This document shows, piece by piece, positions 13,659 through 20,648 of a DNA stretch of 22,764 nucleotides (positions within the stretch are counted from its first letter, which is position 1; each line of letters begins with the position of its first letter). The DNA is from a virus. The translations under genes were made by a program, and so were the position numbers. The stretch covers positions 1-22,764 of IMG/VR virus record IMGVR_UViG_3300027974_000169. One strand, given 5' to 3'. Under the pieces are notes generated by a model, which was given only the letters and a program-made list of their open reading frames with translations, was not told the DNA's origin and did not search any database.

Positions 13659-15590
13659 TTGAAGCCCAAATCGAAGCCCCCGCCTTTTATGCTATACGTT
13701 GATTTTGAAACTCGCAGTACATGCGACCTACGCGCCAAAGGCGTGTACAACTACGCGCAAGACGCAAGCACCGATGTGCTGTGCATGTCCTACGCTTTTG
13801 ATGACGATGAAGTCACAACGTGGGTGCCTACCCAGCCATTTCCCGAAAGCGTACGCAACTACACCGGCCAGATCAGGGCGCATAACGCCGCGTTCGAGCG
13901 TTTAATCTTTTGGTACGTACTACAAATAAATTTTAAGCTGGAGCAGTTTTACTGCACCGCAACACAAGCCCGCGCCAACTGTGCGCCTGGCAGTCTGGAG
14001 GACGTTGGCCGATTTGCTGGCGCGTCTATGAAAAAAGATCACAGGGGCGCGCAATTAATTCGCTTGATGTGCGTGCCGCCGTTTAAAGACTCGCCTGAAC
14101 TCATGGCCGAGATGATCCAGTATTGTGAGCAAGACGTCCGCGCCATGCGTGCAATTAGCAAAGCCATGCGTGACTTATCTGACGAGGAACTTACAGACTA
14201 TCACGTCAATGAACGCATCAATGATCGCGGCGTGTTGGTCGATGTGCCGCTATGCCAAGCAGCCGTAAAGTTTGCGTCTGACGAGCTAGTCGAGATCGAG
14301 CAGATTGTGCAAGAAGTCACCGGCGGTGCAATCGCCAGCGTCAGGTCGCCGCGTATGCGTGAATGGGTGCTTGAGCGCGTTGGCGAGCAAGCCAAGAAGT
14401 TGATGGAAAAAGATGGCAAGTATTCCATTGACAAAACAGTCCGTGCCAACCTTTTAATGATGGAGAATCCAGATGAAGTCCCAGCCGATGTACAAGAAGT
14501 TATCCAATGCGCCGACGACCTCTGGGCGTCCTCTGTGGCAAAGTTCAGCCGACTCAGCGGTCTGGCGGATGAGGAGGATCAACGAGTACGAGGAGCGTTC
14601 GTATTTGCTGGCGGCTCAGCAACAGGCCGCGCATCATCCTACGGCGCCCAAGTCCACAATTTCACACGCAAGTGCGCTGACGAACCCGAAGCCGCACGAA
14701 ATGCTATGGTCAGAGGGCACTCAATCGTGCCTCGGTATGGAAAGCGCGTTACCGATGTACTTAAAGGAATGCTCAGGCCAGCCCTTATCCCAGCCGAAGG
14801 CAAACACTTTGTCGTCGCAGACTGGGCGGCTATCGAAGCCCGCGTTAACCCGTGGCTGTCTGGCCGTGGGGGCGACAAACTCGAACTTTTCAGAACGGGC
14901 GAGGATGTTTACAAAGTTAACGCGGCCGCAACATTTAATGTTCGCGTGGCAGATGTCACCAAAGATCAAAGACAAATTGGTAAAGTTCAAGAGCTGGCCT
15001 GTGGGTTCGCTGGAGGCGTTGGCGCTTTCGCTGCTATGGGCAGGGCTTATGGCATATCTTTGCCAGAATCCGTCGCCAAGCGAATGGTGGACGGTTGGCG
15101 CCGTGCTAATACCTGGGCTGTTCCTTATTGGACGTCGCTTGAAGAATCCTACACCAGAGCGATGAGAAACAAAGGCCGCGAGTTTAAAGCTGGCCGTATA
15201 ACATATTTATTCGATGGGCAACACCTATGGTATGCCCTACCTTCTGGCCGCATTTTGTGCTACCCCTATGCCAAATTGGAATCGGACGGCATCAGTTATG
15301 CCAAAGCGGCATGGAAGCCTGCACAAGATGCAAAAGAATGGCCGCGTGCAAGGTTGTGGAAAGGGTTGGCGTGTGAAAATGTGACTCAGGCTGTCGCAAA
15401 CGATTTACTGCGGCATTCCTTGCGCCAACTTGATGACGTCGTGTTACACGTGCATGACGAGATTGTTGTTGAAACTGCTGACCCAAGCGCAGCAGAGAAT
15501 TTAAAGCGTGTGATGTGTACAGCACCAGCGTGGGCGCAAGGCCTGCCACTCGATGCTGAAGTTGAAACTATGAAAAGGTATGGCAAATGA
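13659..15590 (+). CDS. Family A DNA polymerase with 3'-5' exonuclease
   Basis: A 643-residue enzyme that copies the phage genome. Exonuclease motifs: Asp15-x-Glu17 in YVDFETRS, AHNAAFE (74-80) and YCEQDVRA (Tyr155, Asp159). Polymerase motifs: TGRASSYGAQVHNF (about 322-335), motif A VADWAAIEAR (Asp388, Glu393) instead of the usual DYSQIELR, motif B around Arg438-Lys442 with GKVQELACGFAGG, and motif C HVHDEIV (His599-Asp600-Glu601). There is no 5'-3' exonuclease domain. The start is TTG at 13659 or ATG at 13689; neither has a good ribosome binding site, and ATG would leave the exonuclease starting MLYVDFET. It is coupled to the primase by ATGA. Confidence 0.93.
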   Translation: MKPKSKPPPFMLYVDFETRSTCDLRAKGVYNYAQDASTDVLCMSYAFDDDEVTTWVPTQPFPESVRNYTGQIRAHNAAFERLIFWYVLQINFKLEQFYCTATQARANCAPGSLEDVGRFAGASMKKDHRGAQLIRLMCVPPFKDSPELMAEMIQYCEQDVRAMRAISKAMRDLSDEELTDYHVNERINDRGVLVDVPLCQAAVKFASDELVEIEQIVQEVTGGAIASVRSPRMREWVLERVGEQAKKLMEKDGKYSIDKTVRANLLMMENPDEVPADVQEVIQCADDLWASSVAKFSRLSGLADEEDQRVRGAFVFAGGSATGRASSYGAQVHNFTRKCADEPEAARNAMVRGHSIVPRYGKRVTDVLKGMLRPALIPAEGKHFVVADWAAIEARVNPWLSGRGGDKLELFRTGEDVYKVNAAATFNVRVADVTKDQRQIGKVQELACGFAGGVGAFAAMGRAYGISLPESVAKRMVDGWRRANTWAVPYWTSLEESYTRAMRNKGREFKAGRITYLFDGQHLWYALPSGRILCYPYAKLESDGISYAKAAWKPAQDAKEWPRARLWKGLACENVTQAVANDLLRHSLRQLDDVVLHVHDEIVVETADPSAAENLKRVMCTAPAWAQGLPLDAEVETMKRYGK

Positions 15591-17881
15591 ACTTTCTTGA
15601 ATTCCTAACGTCCCTTGCACCTGAGGGCGAGACAGCGCTTATCGTGCGTCAAAAACCCCAACTAAAAGACGGCGAAATGCAGTTCCATGCAGATGGCGCA
15701 ATCAAATGCACATGGCCTGCTATGTTGCCCACCGCACGCATCAAAGACGACTGGGCAATCTACGGCAACACCGCCAGCTTTATCATTGACCGCTTCAAAG
15801 ATGGCCACGTGTCGGCATCTGCCGCCAACTGCGAGTACGTGCTTGTCATGGTGCTTGATGACGTGGGCACCAAGGCCAAGATCCCGCCGCTTGCGCCGAC
15901 TTGGAAGATTGAAACGTCTGAAGGGTCATTTCAATGGGGCTATGTCTTTTCTGAGCAGCCTACAAAGGCCGACTTTAGCGCGGCCATTAAAGCGATTGCT
16001 GACGCAGGTTACACCGATGCTGGCGCTATCAATGCCGTGCGTAACTTTCGCCTGCCTAACTCGATTAACTTGAAGCCTGACCGCAATAATTTTGCCGCCA
16101 TTTTGCGTGAGTTTGAGCCATCACGTGAGTTTACTTTGCATGAAATTTGCCAAGCGCTTAACGTGACGCCCGCGCCTGCCGACTCTGTTGGCGTGCGCCC
16201 GATCCGTCTATCAGATGACGGCGCAGATGATGTGATGGCGTGGCTGTCTAGCCAAGGCCTGCTGTTGTCCAAGCCTAACCAAGAGGGCTGGGCTGGCGTG
16301 ATCTGCCCTAACTCTGGTGAGCATAGCGACGGCAACCCCGAAGGCCGTTACATGCCCGCCAACCGCGCTTACTGTTGCCTGCATAGTCATTGCCTTGAGT
16401 TTGACTCTGGCGTGTTCTTAAAGTGGGTGGCCGAGAATGGTGGCCCGAAACACGCCCCAGGTCTTCGTGATGAGTTACTTACCTTGGCGATGGATCAAGC
16501 CTTGTCTAAGTTGACGCCATCTGACATGTTTACAGACGATGCGTCTGCCGTGATCGCTGAAGTTGAGCGCAAGGAATTAGGCCGTATTGAAAAGTCGCAG
16601 TGGTTTGAACGCTTTGCATACATTCAAGACGATGAGTCTTATTTTGACATGCAAGATCGTCGTGAGGTGTCGCGCTCGACCTTTAACGCTTTATTCCGTC
16701 ACATCGCGTGCAAATCTATACATGGTAAAAACCCTAAGATTGAGGCATCTATTTGCTTTGATGAGAATCGTCAGAAACATGGCGCGAAGGCACTTGTTGG
16801 CATAACGTATGCCGCAGGTGAGTCGGTTATTGTGGCGCGCGATGGTGACCTGTATGGCAATCGCTGGCGTGATGCCCGCCCTGTCGTGGGCACGGGTGAT
16901 GTGACCCCTTGGCTTGAGCATTGCAAGACGCTTGTGCCTGACGAGGCCGAGCTAGAACACATCTTCAATGTGATGGCCTTTAAACTGCAACACCCAGAAA
17001 TTAAAATCAATCACGCCGTTCTGCATGGTGGCGATCAAGGTTCAGGCAAGGACACCATGTGGGCACCTTTTATTTGGGCAGTCTGTGGTGAACACCTCAA
17101 GAATCGTGGCCTCTTGGACAATGACACTATGTCGTCTCAGTTTGGTTATGCCCTTGAGTCTGAAATTTTGATCTTGAATGAGTTGAAAGAGCCTGACGCC
17201 AAAGAGCGCAGAGCGTTAGCCAATAAACTCAAGCCAATCATTGCCGCCCCGCCTGAGATGCTGACAGTTAACCGCAAGGGTCTGCATCCCTATCAAATGG
17301 CAAACCGCGTGTTCGTGTTGGCGTTCTCGAATGACCCCGTGCCAATTAGTTTGGACTCGCAGGATCGCAGGTGGTTTTGCGTATGGTCGCACGCCCCGCG
17401 CATGTCGCCCCAAGCTGCTGAGAAAATGTGGAAGTGGTACAAGTCGGGCGGCTTTGCGGCTATCGGTGGCTGGCTTGCATCCCGTGATGTCTCTGCGTTT
17501 AATGCAGGTGCCGCGCCTATGATGACCGAGTTCAAAATGAATCTTGTCGAGCATGGAATGAGCATGGCCGAGTCGTACCTTGTCGAACTTATGCGCGGGC
17601 GTCTGGGCGAGTTTTCCAAAGGCGTGGTGGCGTCTCCCTTCCATGCGCTGTGTGATCGCCTTGCAGGTGCCGCGCCCAGTGGCGTGAAGGTGCCACAACC
17701 TGCCTTGTTGCACGCGCTCAAAGAAGCCGGATGGATTGACTGCGGACGTCTGAAGTCTCGTGAGTTTGACAACAAGAAACACATCTTCTGCGCTCCTGAG
17801 ATGCGTGATGTGAGCAAGTCTGAATTAAGGCGTCTCGTTGAAGATGTCCCCACCCCTATTTCTGTGAGGTTAGTAAAATGA
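15587..17881 (+). CDS. Primase-helicase: AEP/RepB-like primase fused to a DUF5906-type P-loop ATPase
   Basis: A 764-residue protein. The N-terminal third has a primase-polymerase-like pattern: VLVMVLDDVG (85-94, Asp91-Asp92 as metal ligands) and VRNFRLPNSINLK (151-163), as in RepB-type archaeo-eukaryotic primases. A Cys/His cluster at about 240-269 (VICPNSGEHSDG then YCCLHSHCLEF) looks zinc-binding. The C-terminal part is a superfamily 3/D5-like ATPase: Walker A GGDQGSGKDT (481-490), Walker B with LILNELKE (Glu532) and sensor VFVLAFSNDPVPI (575-587). It would prime and unwind at the fork. Coupled to the polymerase by ATGA, with AAGG upstream. Confidence 0.87.
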   Translation: MNFLEFLTSLAPEGETALIVRQKPQLKDGEMQFHADGAIKCTWPAMLPTARIKDDWAIYGNTASFIIDRFKDGHVSASAANCEYVLVMVLDDVGTKAKIPPLAPTWKIETSEGSFQWGYVFSEQPTKADFSAAIKAIADAGYTDAGAINAVRNFRLPNSINLKPDRNNFAAILREFEPSREFTLHEICQALNVTPAPADSVGVRPIRLSDDGADDVMAWLSSQGLLLSKPNQEGWAGVICPNSGEHSDGNPEGRYMPANRAYCCLHSHCLEFDSGVFLKWVAENGGPKHAPGLRDELLTLAMDQALSKLTPSDMFTDDASAVIAEVERKELGRIEKSQWFERFAYIQDDESYFDMQDRREVSRSTFNALFRHIACKSIHGKNPKIEASICFDENRQKHGAKALVGITYAAGESVIVARDGDLYGNRWRDARPVVGTGDVTPWLEHCKTLVPDEAELEHIFNVMAFKLQHPEIKINHAVLHGGDQGSGKDTMWAPFIWAVCGEHLKNRGLLDNDTMSSQFGYALESEILILNELKEPDAKERRALANKLKPIIAAPPEMLTVNRKGLHPYQMANRVFVLAFSNDPVPISLDSQDRRWFCVWSHAPRMSPQAAEKMWKWYKSGGFAAIGGWLASRDVSAFNAGAAPMMTEFKMNLVEHGMSMAESYLVELMRGRLGEFSKGVVASPFHALCDRLAGAAPSGVKVPQPALLHALKEAGWIDCGRLKSREFDNKKHIFCAPEMRDVSKSELRRLVEDVPTPISVRLVK

Positions 17882-18108
17882 ATCGTGAAGACCTAGATTA
17901 TGAAGGCCTGCTGTTTGCTGATGGCTTTGATGAGGCCATCATTGGCGTCGAAGAACGCGCGGGCGTGGTCGCCTATGACATTGACAAGATCATTGAGATT
18001 TTGATGCGTGAGATGACTGAAGACGAGGCCGTTGAGTATTTTGAATTCAACATTTTTGGCGCGTACGTGGGCGAGAAAACGCCTGTGTATATAAAAATTG
18101 TGAGATAA
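17878..18108 (+). CDS. Small conserved acidic phage protein
   Basis: A 76-residue protein with pattern LLFADGFDEAIIGVEERAG, then DIDKIIEILMREMTEDEAVE and EYFEFNIFGAYVGEKTPVYI. I recognise this arrangement from many phage genomes, normally next to replication genes, annotated as hypothetical. ATGA overlap with the primase-helicase and GAGG upstream support expression in the same operon. It is acidic with a beta-alpha-beta feel. It is the final gene of the rightward block. The role is unknown; a replisome accessory function is inferred from its constant company. Confidence 0.75.
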   Translation: MNREDLDYEGLLFADGFDEAIIGVEERAGVVAYDIDKIIEILMREMTEDEAVEYFEFNIFGAYVGEKTPVYIKIVR

Positions 18109-18132
18109 AAAAAAGCCCCTGTGAAGGGGCTT
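18107..18132 (-). terminator. Intrinsic terminator of the leftward small-gene operon
   Basis: Read on the minus strand, AGCCCC-TTCACA-GGGGCT forms a 6-bp GC-rich stem (one more A-T pair possible) with a 6-nt loop and is followed by eight T (18114-18107). In plus orientation the hairpin has no U-tract, but it lies at the stop codon of the last rightward gene, so it separates the converging operons. Confidence 0.85.
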
Positions 18133-18149
18133 GTGAGGTGTGGCAACTG

Positions 18150-18209
18150 CTACAAATCCAAAAGAATCGCCAGCAGTGCCGCCATTATAACAGCGATTAA
18201 TAGAATCAT
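18150..18209 (-). CDS. 19-residue hydrophobic microprotein
   Basis: ATG 18209 overlaps the upstream TGA (ATGA) and the frame ends at TAG 18152-18150. The whole peptide is MILLIAVIMAALLAILLDL, a single membrane helix with one acidic residue at the end. It is the last possible gene before the terminator. The overlap and fully hydrophobic composition argue for a real translated peptide; its tiny size means chance cannot be excluded. It could act as a membrane-disturbing or regulatory peptide. Confidence 0.45.
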   Translation of the reverse strand: MILLIAVIMAALLAILLDL

Positions 18210-18397
18210 CGCATCATTGCTTCCATCGCGCCCCTGTTGAGCAATCTGCGGGCTTCCTGCCCTTCTGCCTGCGCCCGTTTGTATTCGTGTTCGTTGGCTT
18301 TTCCGCGCTCATGCTGATAACCTAGCTCAACGTAATAGTGCTCGGTATAGGTGAGAGGGCGGAAGGGCGCCAGTGCCTCAGCGATAACTTGATTCAT
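18206..18397 (-). CDS. Hypothetical small protein
   Basis: A 63-residue protein starting MNQVIAEALAPFRPL. The middle (TYTEHYYVELGYQHER) is aromatic, and the C-terminal half is a charged amphipathic helix (EYKRAQAEGQEARRLLNRG). ATGA overlaps link it to the genes on both sides. Unlike most of its neighbours it is close to neutral or basic. No recognised domain; function unknown. Confidence 0.6.
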   Translation of the reverse strand: MNQVIAEALAPFRPLTYTEHYYVELGYQHERGKANEHEYKRAQAEGQEARRLLNRGAMEAMMR

Positions 18398-18591
18398 GGC
18401 AGTAAATCCCTCACGTTTGTGGCCACATTGGCGATCTTTTGGGGGTCACCTTCCTCGATGGCGTCAAGCAGAATATAAATGGCGTGTTCAAGGTCACTGA
18501 CGCGGGCAAATAGGTCGCCCACACCTGTGAAACCTTCAGCATAGGCGATGCGCTCGGCATCAGCGGGAGGCAGTTTAATTAAGTTGATCAT
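18394..18591 (-). CDS. Hypothetical small acidic protein
   Basis: A 65-residue protein starting MINLIKLPPADAERIAYAE, with a GFTGVGDLFARV turn and a helical DLEHAIYILLDAIEEGD segment. It has ATGA overlaps at both ends. Acidic and helical, without catalytic motif. Membership in the coupled chain is the main evidence that it is a gene. Confidence 0.6.
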   Translation of the reverse strand: MINLIKLPPADAERIAYAEGFTGVGDLFARVSDLEHAIYILLDAIEEGDPQKIANVATNVRDLLP

Positions 18592-18755
18592 TTTTCCAAG
18601 CCTTCCAAAAATAAAATTACATCGTCGATGCAGTCGCCGATGGTGATGTCGGTGCCGTCGCTGTCTTTAGGTTTGTTTTTGATGCGTGCTGATAAGGCTT
18701 CGCGTATGTCGTACATATCGCAAAGTGCAGACGATAGGTCGTTTTGATTAATCAT
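18588..18755 (-). CDS. Hypothetical small acidic protein
   Basis: A 55-residue protein from ATG 18755 (MINQNDLSSALCDMYDIREA), two bases after the stop of the upstream gene. An in-frame ATG at 18770 would add MGLLK and overlap that gene by 13 nt; GGGA upstream favours 18755. The centre is Lys/Asp-rich (NKPKDSDGTDITIGD) and the end is a helix DDVILFLEGLE. Two Cys residues. Function unknown. Confidence 0.58.
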   Translation of the reverse strand: MINQNDLSSALCDMYDIREALSARIKNKPKDSDGTDITIGDCIDDVILFLEGLEK

Positions 18756-18757
18756 TT

Positions 18758-18973
18758 TTAGCAGTCCCATTCTTCGAGTGTTAATTTAAAATTGCAAAGA
18801 TCTTTATGAGTGTCGTTGACGTGGGCGCGGACAAGATTGCACACGGCCTCAATCAATTCTTGATCTATCAAGTCGTTCATTGTGAACGTGCCGAACGGCT
18901 CCGCGTCCATGCCGTTGATGTCGAAGGCGTTGCCTCGGTGAAATGTAATAACTGTTCTGTCAAACGTGCTCAT
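18758..18973 (-). CDS. Hypothetical small acidic protein
   Basis: A 71-residue protein starting MSTFDRTVITFHRGNAFD, with a strand-rich N-terminal half (DAEPFGTFTMNDLI) and a helical C-terminal half (LIEAVCNLVRAHVND). GAGGAGG lies upstream and its start overlaps the preceding TGA. Acidic overall; two to three Cys with no obvious metal pattern. No family recognised. Confidence 0.6.
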   Translation of the reverse strand: MSTFDRTVITFHRGNAFDINGMDAEPFGTFTMNDLIDQELIEAVCNLVRAHVNDTHKDLCNFKLTLEEWDC

Positions 18974-19122
18974 TTTTGCAAATCCTCCTCAATAACCGCC
19001 ATCGCGGTGCAAATGTCGTTCCACTGTTCGTCATAGTCGGGGTCGCCTTCGGGTATCAGGTCGGCTCGATAGGCTTCCAAAGCTGCCCACACAATGTCAA
19101 TCTGTTCTTTTATATCGTGCAT
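18970..19122 (-). CDS. 50-residue acidic protein
   Basis: Starts MHDIKEQIDIVWAALEAYRA at ATG 19122 with a strong AAGGAG 9 nt upstream and ends with an ATGA overlap. The middle is IPEGDPDYDEQWNDI and the end is a helix AVIEEDLQK. It overlaps the preceding gene by 13 nt in another frame. Strongly acidic and mainly helical; no recognised domain. It fills a stretch that would otherwise be an unexplained gap in the operon. Confidence 0.58.
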   Translation of the reverse strand: MHDIKEQIDIVWAALEAYRADLIPEGDPDYDEQWNDICTAMAVIEEDLQK

Positions 19123-19406
19123 TTAAACGTCTCCTTGATGTAGTTGTTGGCCTCGGCCTCAGTGTCAAAGCCTAAATATTCGCCATCTTCATTTAGCCAT
19201 TCGTCGGTGGTGTTGCCGTAAATAACCCAAATGTCGCCTGATTGCTCAACATGCCAACAGTTCGGGTCGTTAAAGCGTTCCATGTATAGCTCGTGAACAA
19301 TCTTTTTGCAGGTGGTGTCGTTCTCGCCTGTCAATCGTTCAAGTTCTGCCGGATGGTTTTCAATCAGCAAGTCGCTGATCTTGGTTTTTAATTCGTCATG
19401 TGTCAT
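19110..19406 (-). CDS. Hypothetical protein, 98 residues
   Basis: Starts MTHDELKTKISDLLIEN at ATG 19406, supported by GGGAGG upstream and an ATGA overlap; a longer frame to 19454 would give an Arg/His-rich extension inside the upstream gene and is rejected. The C-terminal half (WHVEQSGDIWVIYG, GEYLGFDTEAEANNYI) has the look of a small alpha/beta domain with the aromatic and Glu-Ala pattern seen in many small phage proteins. Acidic. Function unknown. Confidence 0.62.
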   Translation of the reverse strand: MTHDELKTKISDLLIENHPAELERLTGENDTTCKKIVHELYMERFNDPNCWHVEQSGDIWVIYGNTTDEWLNEDGEYLGFDTEAEANNYIKETFKCTI

Positions 19407-19576
19407 TCGGTGGCCTCCCAAATGTCTTCGATGTGCCAATCGTCGGGGTCGCAATGCGTGTCGTACACACTGCCGTCCAACTGTTTGGCTATCTCATAAG
19501 CTTCGTCTAAACTGTTGGCCTCAACTTCGGTTTGACACATGGCTTGATAAGATGCCCTCACAATGAATTTTTTCAT
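19403..19576 (-). CDS. Small protein resembling the DpnD/PcfM type
   Basis: A 57-residue protein starting MKKFIVRASYQAMCQTEVEA. It has a strand, then NSLDEAYEIAKQL helix, then a strand and HIEDIWEA ending. This layout resembles the small DpnD/PcfM-like family, whose function is unclear; I recall it only by pattern. GAGG upstream and ATGA on both sides. It was not visible as a long reading frame because of its size. Confidence 0.58.
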   Translation of the reverse strand: MKKFIVRASYQAMCQTEVEANSLDEAYEIAKQLDGSVYDTHCDPDDWHIEDIWEATE

Positions 19577-19749
19577 GCTGTAACCTCGTTTAATACAGTG
19601 TTTAAATATTGCTCAGCGCGCCTTAATTCGTCTTCGCTGATGTCCAAATCAGTGCTAATAAGTTCAAGCAGGGTCATATCTCCCAAGTGCAGGTGACCAT
19701 GGCCTAAAGCATGACGCGCGATTTCTTTAATTAAAAGTTCTGTGTTCAT
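19573..19749 (-). CDS. 58-residue acidic helical protein
   Basis: Starts MNTELLIKEIARHALGHGHL at ATG 19749, with GGAG upstream and ATGA overlaps at both ends. The His-rich HALGHGHLHLGD segment (13-24) could bind metal. The rest is helical (DISEDELRRAEQYLNTVL). Function unknown. Confidence 0.57.
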   Translation of the reverse strand: MNTELLIKEIARHALGHGHLHLGDMTLLELISTDLDISEDELRRAEQYLNTVLNEVTA

Positions 19750-20054
19750 TTTGTTGTCTCCATATATGCGGCAATGTCTTCCTCGCCTGCGTAATCAAGG
19801 AACATGTGTCGGGCTATTTCGTGCCAATTGACGTTCTGCAGGAACGCTAGGGCGTAATCCACAGCAATGTTGCCATCACCCCCGCCCGCCTCATAAATCA
19901 GCGTTTCTGCATGTTCTTTTAAGTAGTCTGCAAGCCAATCCATCATGTTGGCTTGATCATCTGAAAAGTGGTCGAACGGATCAAACCCGTCGAAAAGTTC
20001 CAAGTTGACGCGCCACGTTTCGTAGTTAGTCCAGCCGTTGTATTTGTTATCCAT
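19746..20054 (-). CDS. Conserved small protein with NYETW motif (DUF7249-like)
   Basis: A 102-residue protein starting MDNKYNGWTNYETWRVNLEL. The GWTNYETW motif followed by an acidic, aromatic-rich helical body is common in phage and plasmid accessory regions, and I recall it as a DUF7249-type family without assigned function. Very acidic (HFSDDQANMMDWLADYLKEH, DYAGEEDIAAYME). AGGGGG lies 6 nt upstream, overlapping the end of the 27-residue gene. The acidic surface makes DNA mimicry, as in ArdA-like antirestriction proteins, a testable idea only. Confidence 0.7.
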   Translation of the reverse strand: MDNKYNGWTNYETWRVNLELFDGFDPFDHFSDDQANMMDWLADYLKEHAETLIYEAGGGDGNIAVDYALAFLQNVNWHEIARHMFLDYAGEEDIAAYMETTK

Positions 20055-20057
20055 TTT

Positions 20058-20141
20058 TTACCCCCTATAAGTTAAGAAAAAGGCAAGCATGAGCGCAAAG
20101 GCAATTGCCGCCAAAATATCGTAAATGTCTTCTTTTTTCAT
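20058..20141 (-). CDS. 27-residue single-pass membrane microprotein
   Basis: ATG 20141 overlaps the upstream TGA, with GGAG upstream; TAA is at 20060-20058. The product starts MKKEDIYDILAAIAFALM and has one membrane helix (about 8-24) followed by TYRG. The charged start and positive end predict an N-in or N-out single-pass peptide. The gene end carries the ribosome binding site of the next gene. Function unknown. Confidence 0.5.
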   Translation of the reverse strand: MKKEDIYDILAAIAFALMLAFFLTYRG

Positions 20142-20296
20142 TTCTTTAGGCTCCGATTGAGTTGTTGCAAGTAGGTGAGAATGGGCACCGCGTCATAGCG
20201 CGCGGTGTTGATCTTTGGAATGATTGAGGCCTGGAAGGTTTCAAACAATGCCGCGCCTGTGTGTTTGTCTACAATGACCCATGATGCGGTTTTCAT
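20138..20296 (-). CDS. 52-residue conserved phage protein (WVIVDKxTG type)
   Basis: Starts MKTASWVIVDKHTGAALFET at ATG 20296. The strand-turn-strand start WVIVDKxTGxAxFET followed by INTARYDAVPILTYLQQLN is a pattern I have met in many phage genomes as an unannotated small protein. ATGA overlaps on both sides. Its own Shine-Dalgarno is weak, so expression probably relies on coupling. Function unknown. Confidence 0.62.
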   Translation of the reverse strand: MKTASWVIVDKHTGAALFETFQASIIPKINTARYDAVPILTYLQQLNRSLKK

Positions 20297-20535
20297 TTGT
20301 AATCAAAAATAGGCGCTGAAACAATGGAAAACATGCGCTCGATGATTTCAGGGTTATAGGCAACAGGCGCGCCCTTGATGCGGATGATGAACAAGCCATC
20401 ATCTAGTTCAACAGTCAGATCGGGGTCAGTTTCAGAATAGACCAAGTAGATGTCTTGATCGTTGAAGCGGCTTTGAGCCAGCAAGTCGATGACAGAATCA
20501 AGGATTCCATCTAAAGAATAGTCATTACGATTCAT
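20293..20535 (-). CDS. Hypothetical acidic protein, first gene of the leftward small-gene operon
   Basis: An 80-residue protein starting MNRNDYSLDGILDSVIDLL, with AAGGA upstream. Helix, then strands (DIYLVYSETDPDLTVELDDG, FIIRIKGAPVAY), then a C-terminal helix: a compact alpha-beta domain. Acidic. As the first gene, with a leader of about 50 nt behind a near-consensus promoter at 20593-20620, it should be strongly expressed early. No family recognised. Confidence 0.62.
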   Translation of the reverse strand: MNRNDYSLDGILDSVIDLLAQSRFNDQDIYLVYSETDPDLTVELDDGLFIIRIKGAPVAYNPEIIERMFSIVSAPIFDYK

Positions 20536-20592
20536 AATTTTCCTTTACTTGAGGTTAGGTTTTACCTTTGCACTGTTTGCGCGGGTGAATGT

Positions 20593-20620
20593 ATTGTAAA
20601 ACAATTCTTTGCATTGTCAA
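20593..20620 (-). promoter_or_regulatory. Strong sigma70-type promoter of the leftward small-gene operon
   Basis: On the minus strand TTGACA (20620-20615), a perfect -35, is followed after 16 nt by TACAAT (20598-20593), one base off consensus. Transcription should start near 20586. It lies 15 bp from the left 13-bp repeat, so proteins bound to the repeat array could modulate it. Confidence 0.75.
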
Positions 20621-20634
20621 CACTTATTTTATAG

Positions 20635-20647
20635 GGGTAAACCCTAA
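20635..20647 (+). repeat. 13-bp direct repeat, left copy
   Basis: GGGTAAACCCTAA, identical to 21032-21044. It contains the dyad GGGT/ACCC. It ends two positions before the first 9-mer of the array, so the two copies mark the array edges. Confidence 0.75.
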
Positions 20648-20648
20648 G

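Noticed and set aside
14473-15165. 230-residue plus-strand frame inside the DNA polymerase
   Set aside because: It is out of frame with the polymerase, whose motifs run through the same region. No start signal and no recognisable domain.
17216-17853. Two long minus-strand frames opposite the primase-helicase
   Set aside because: They lie antisense to the ATPase motifs and have Arg/His/Pro-rich compositions typical of shadow frames.
19407-19454. N-terminal extension of the 98-residue gene
   Set aside because: The extension is Arg/His-rich, unlike the rest, and lies in the coupled 19403-19576 gene. GGGAGG supports ATG 19406.
20635-20647. Telomere-like CCCTAA sequence
   Set aside because: Only two copies, not tandem, inside a phage genome. 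The resemblance is accidental.
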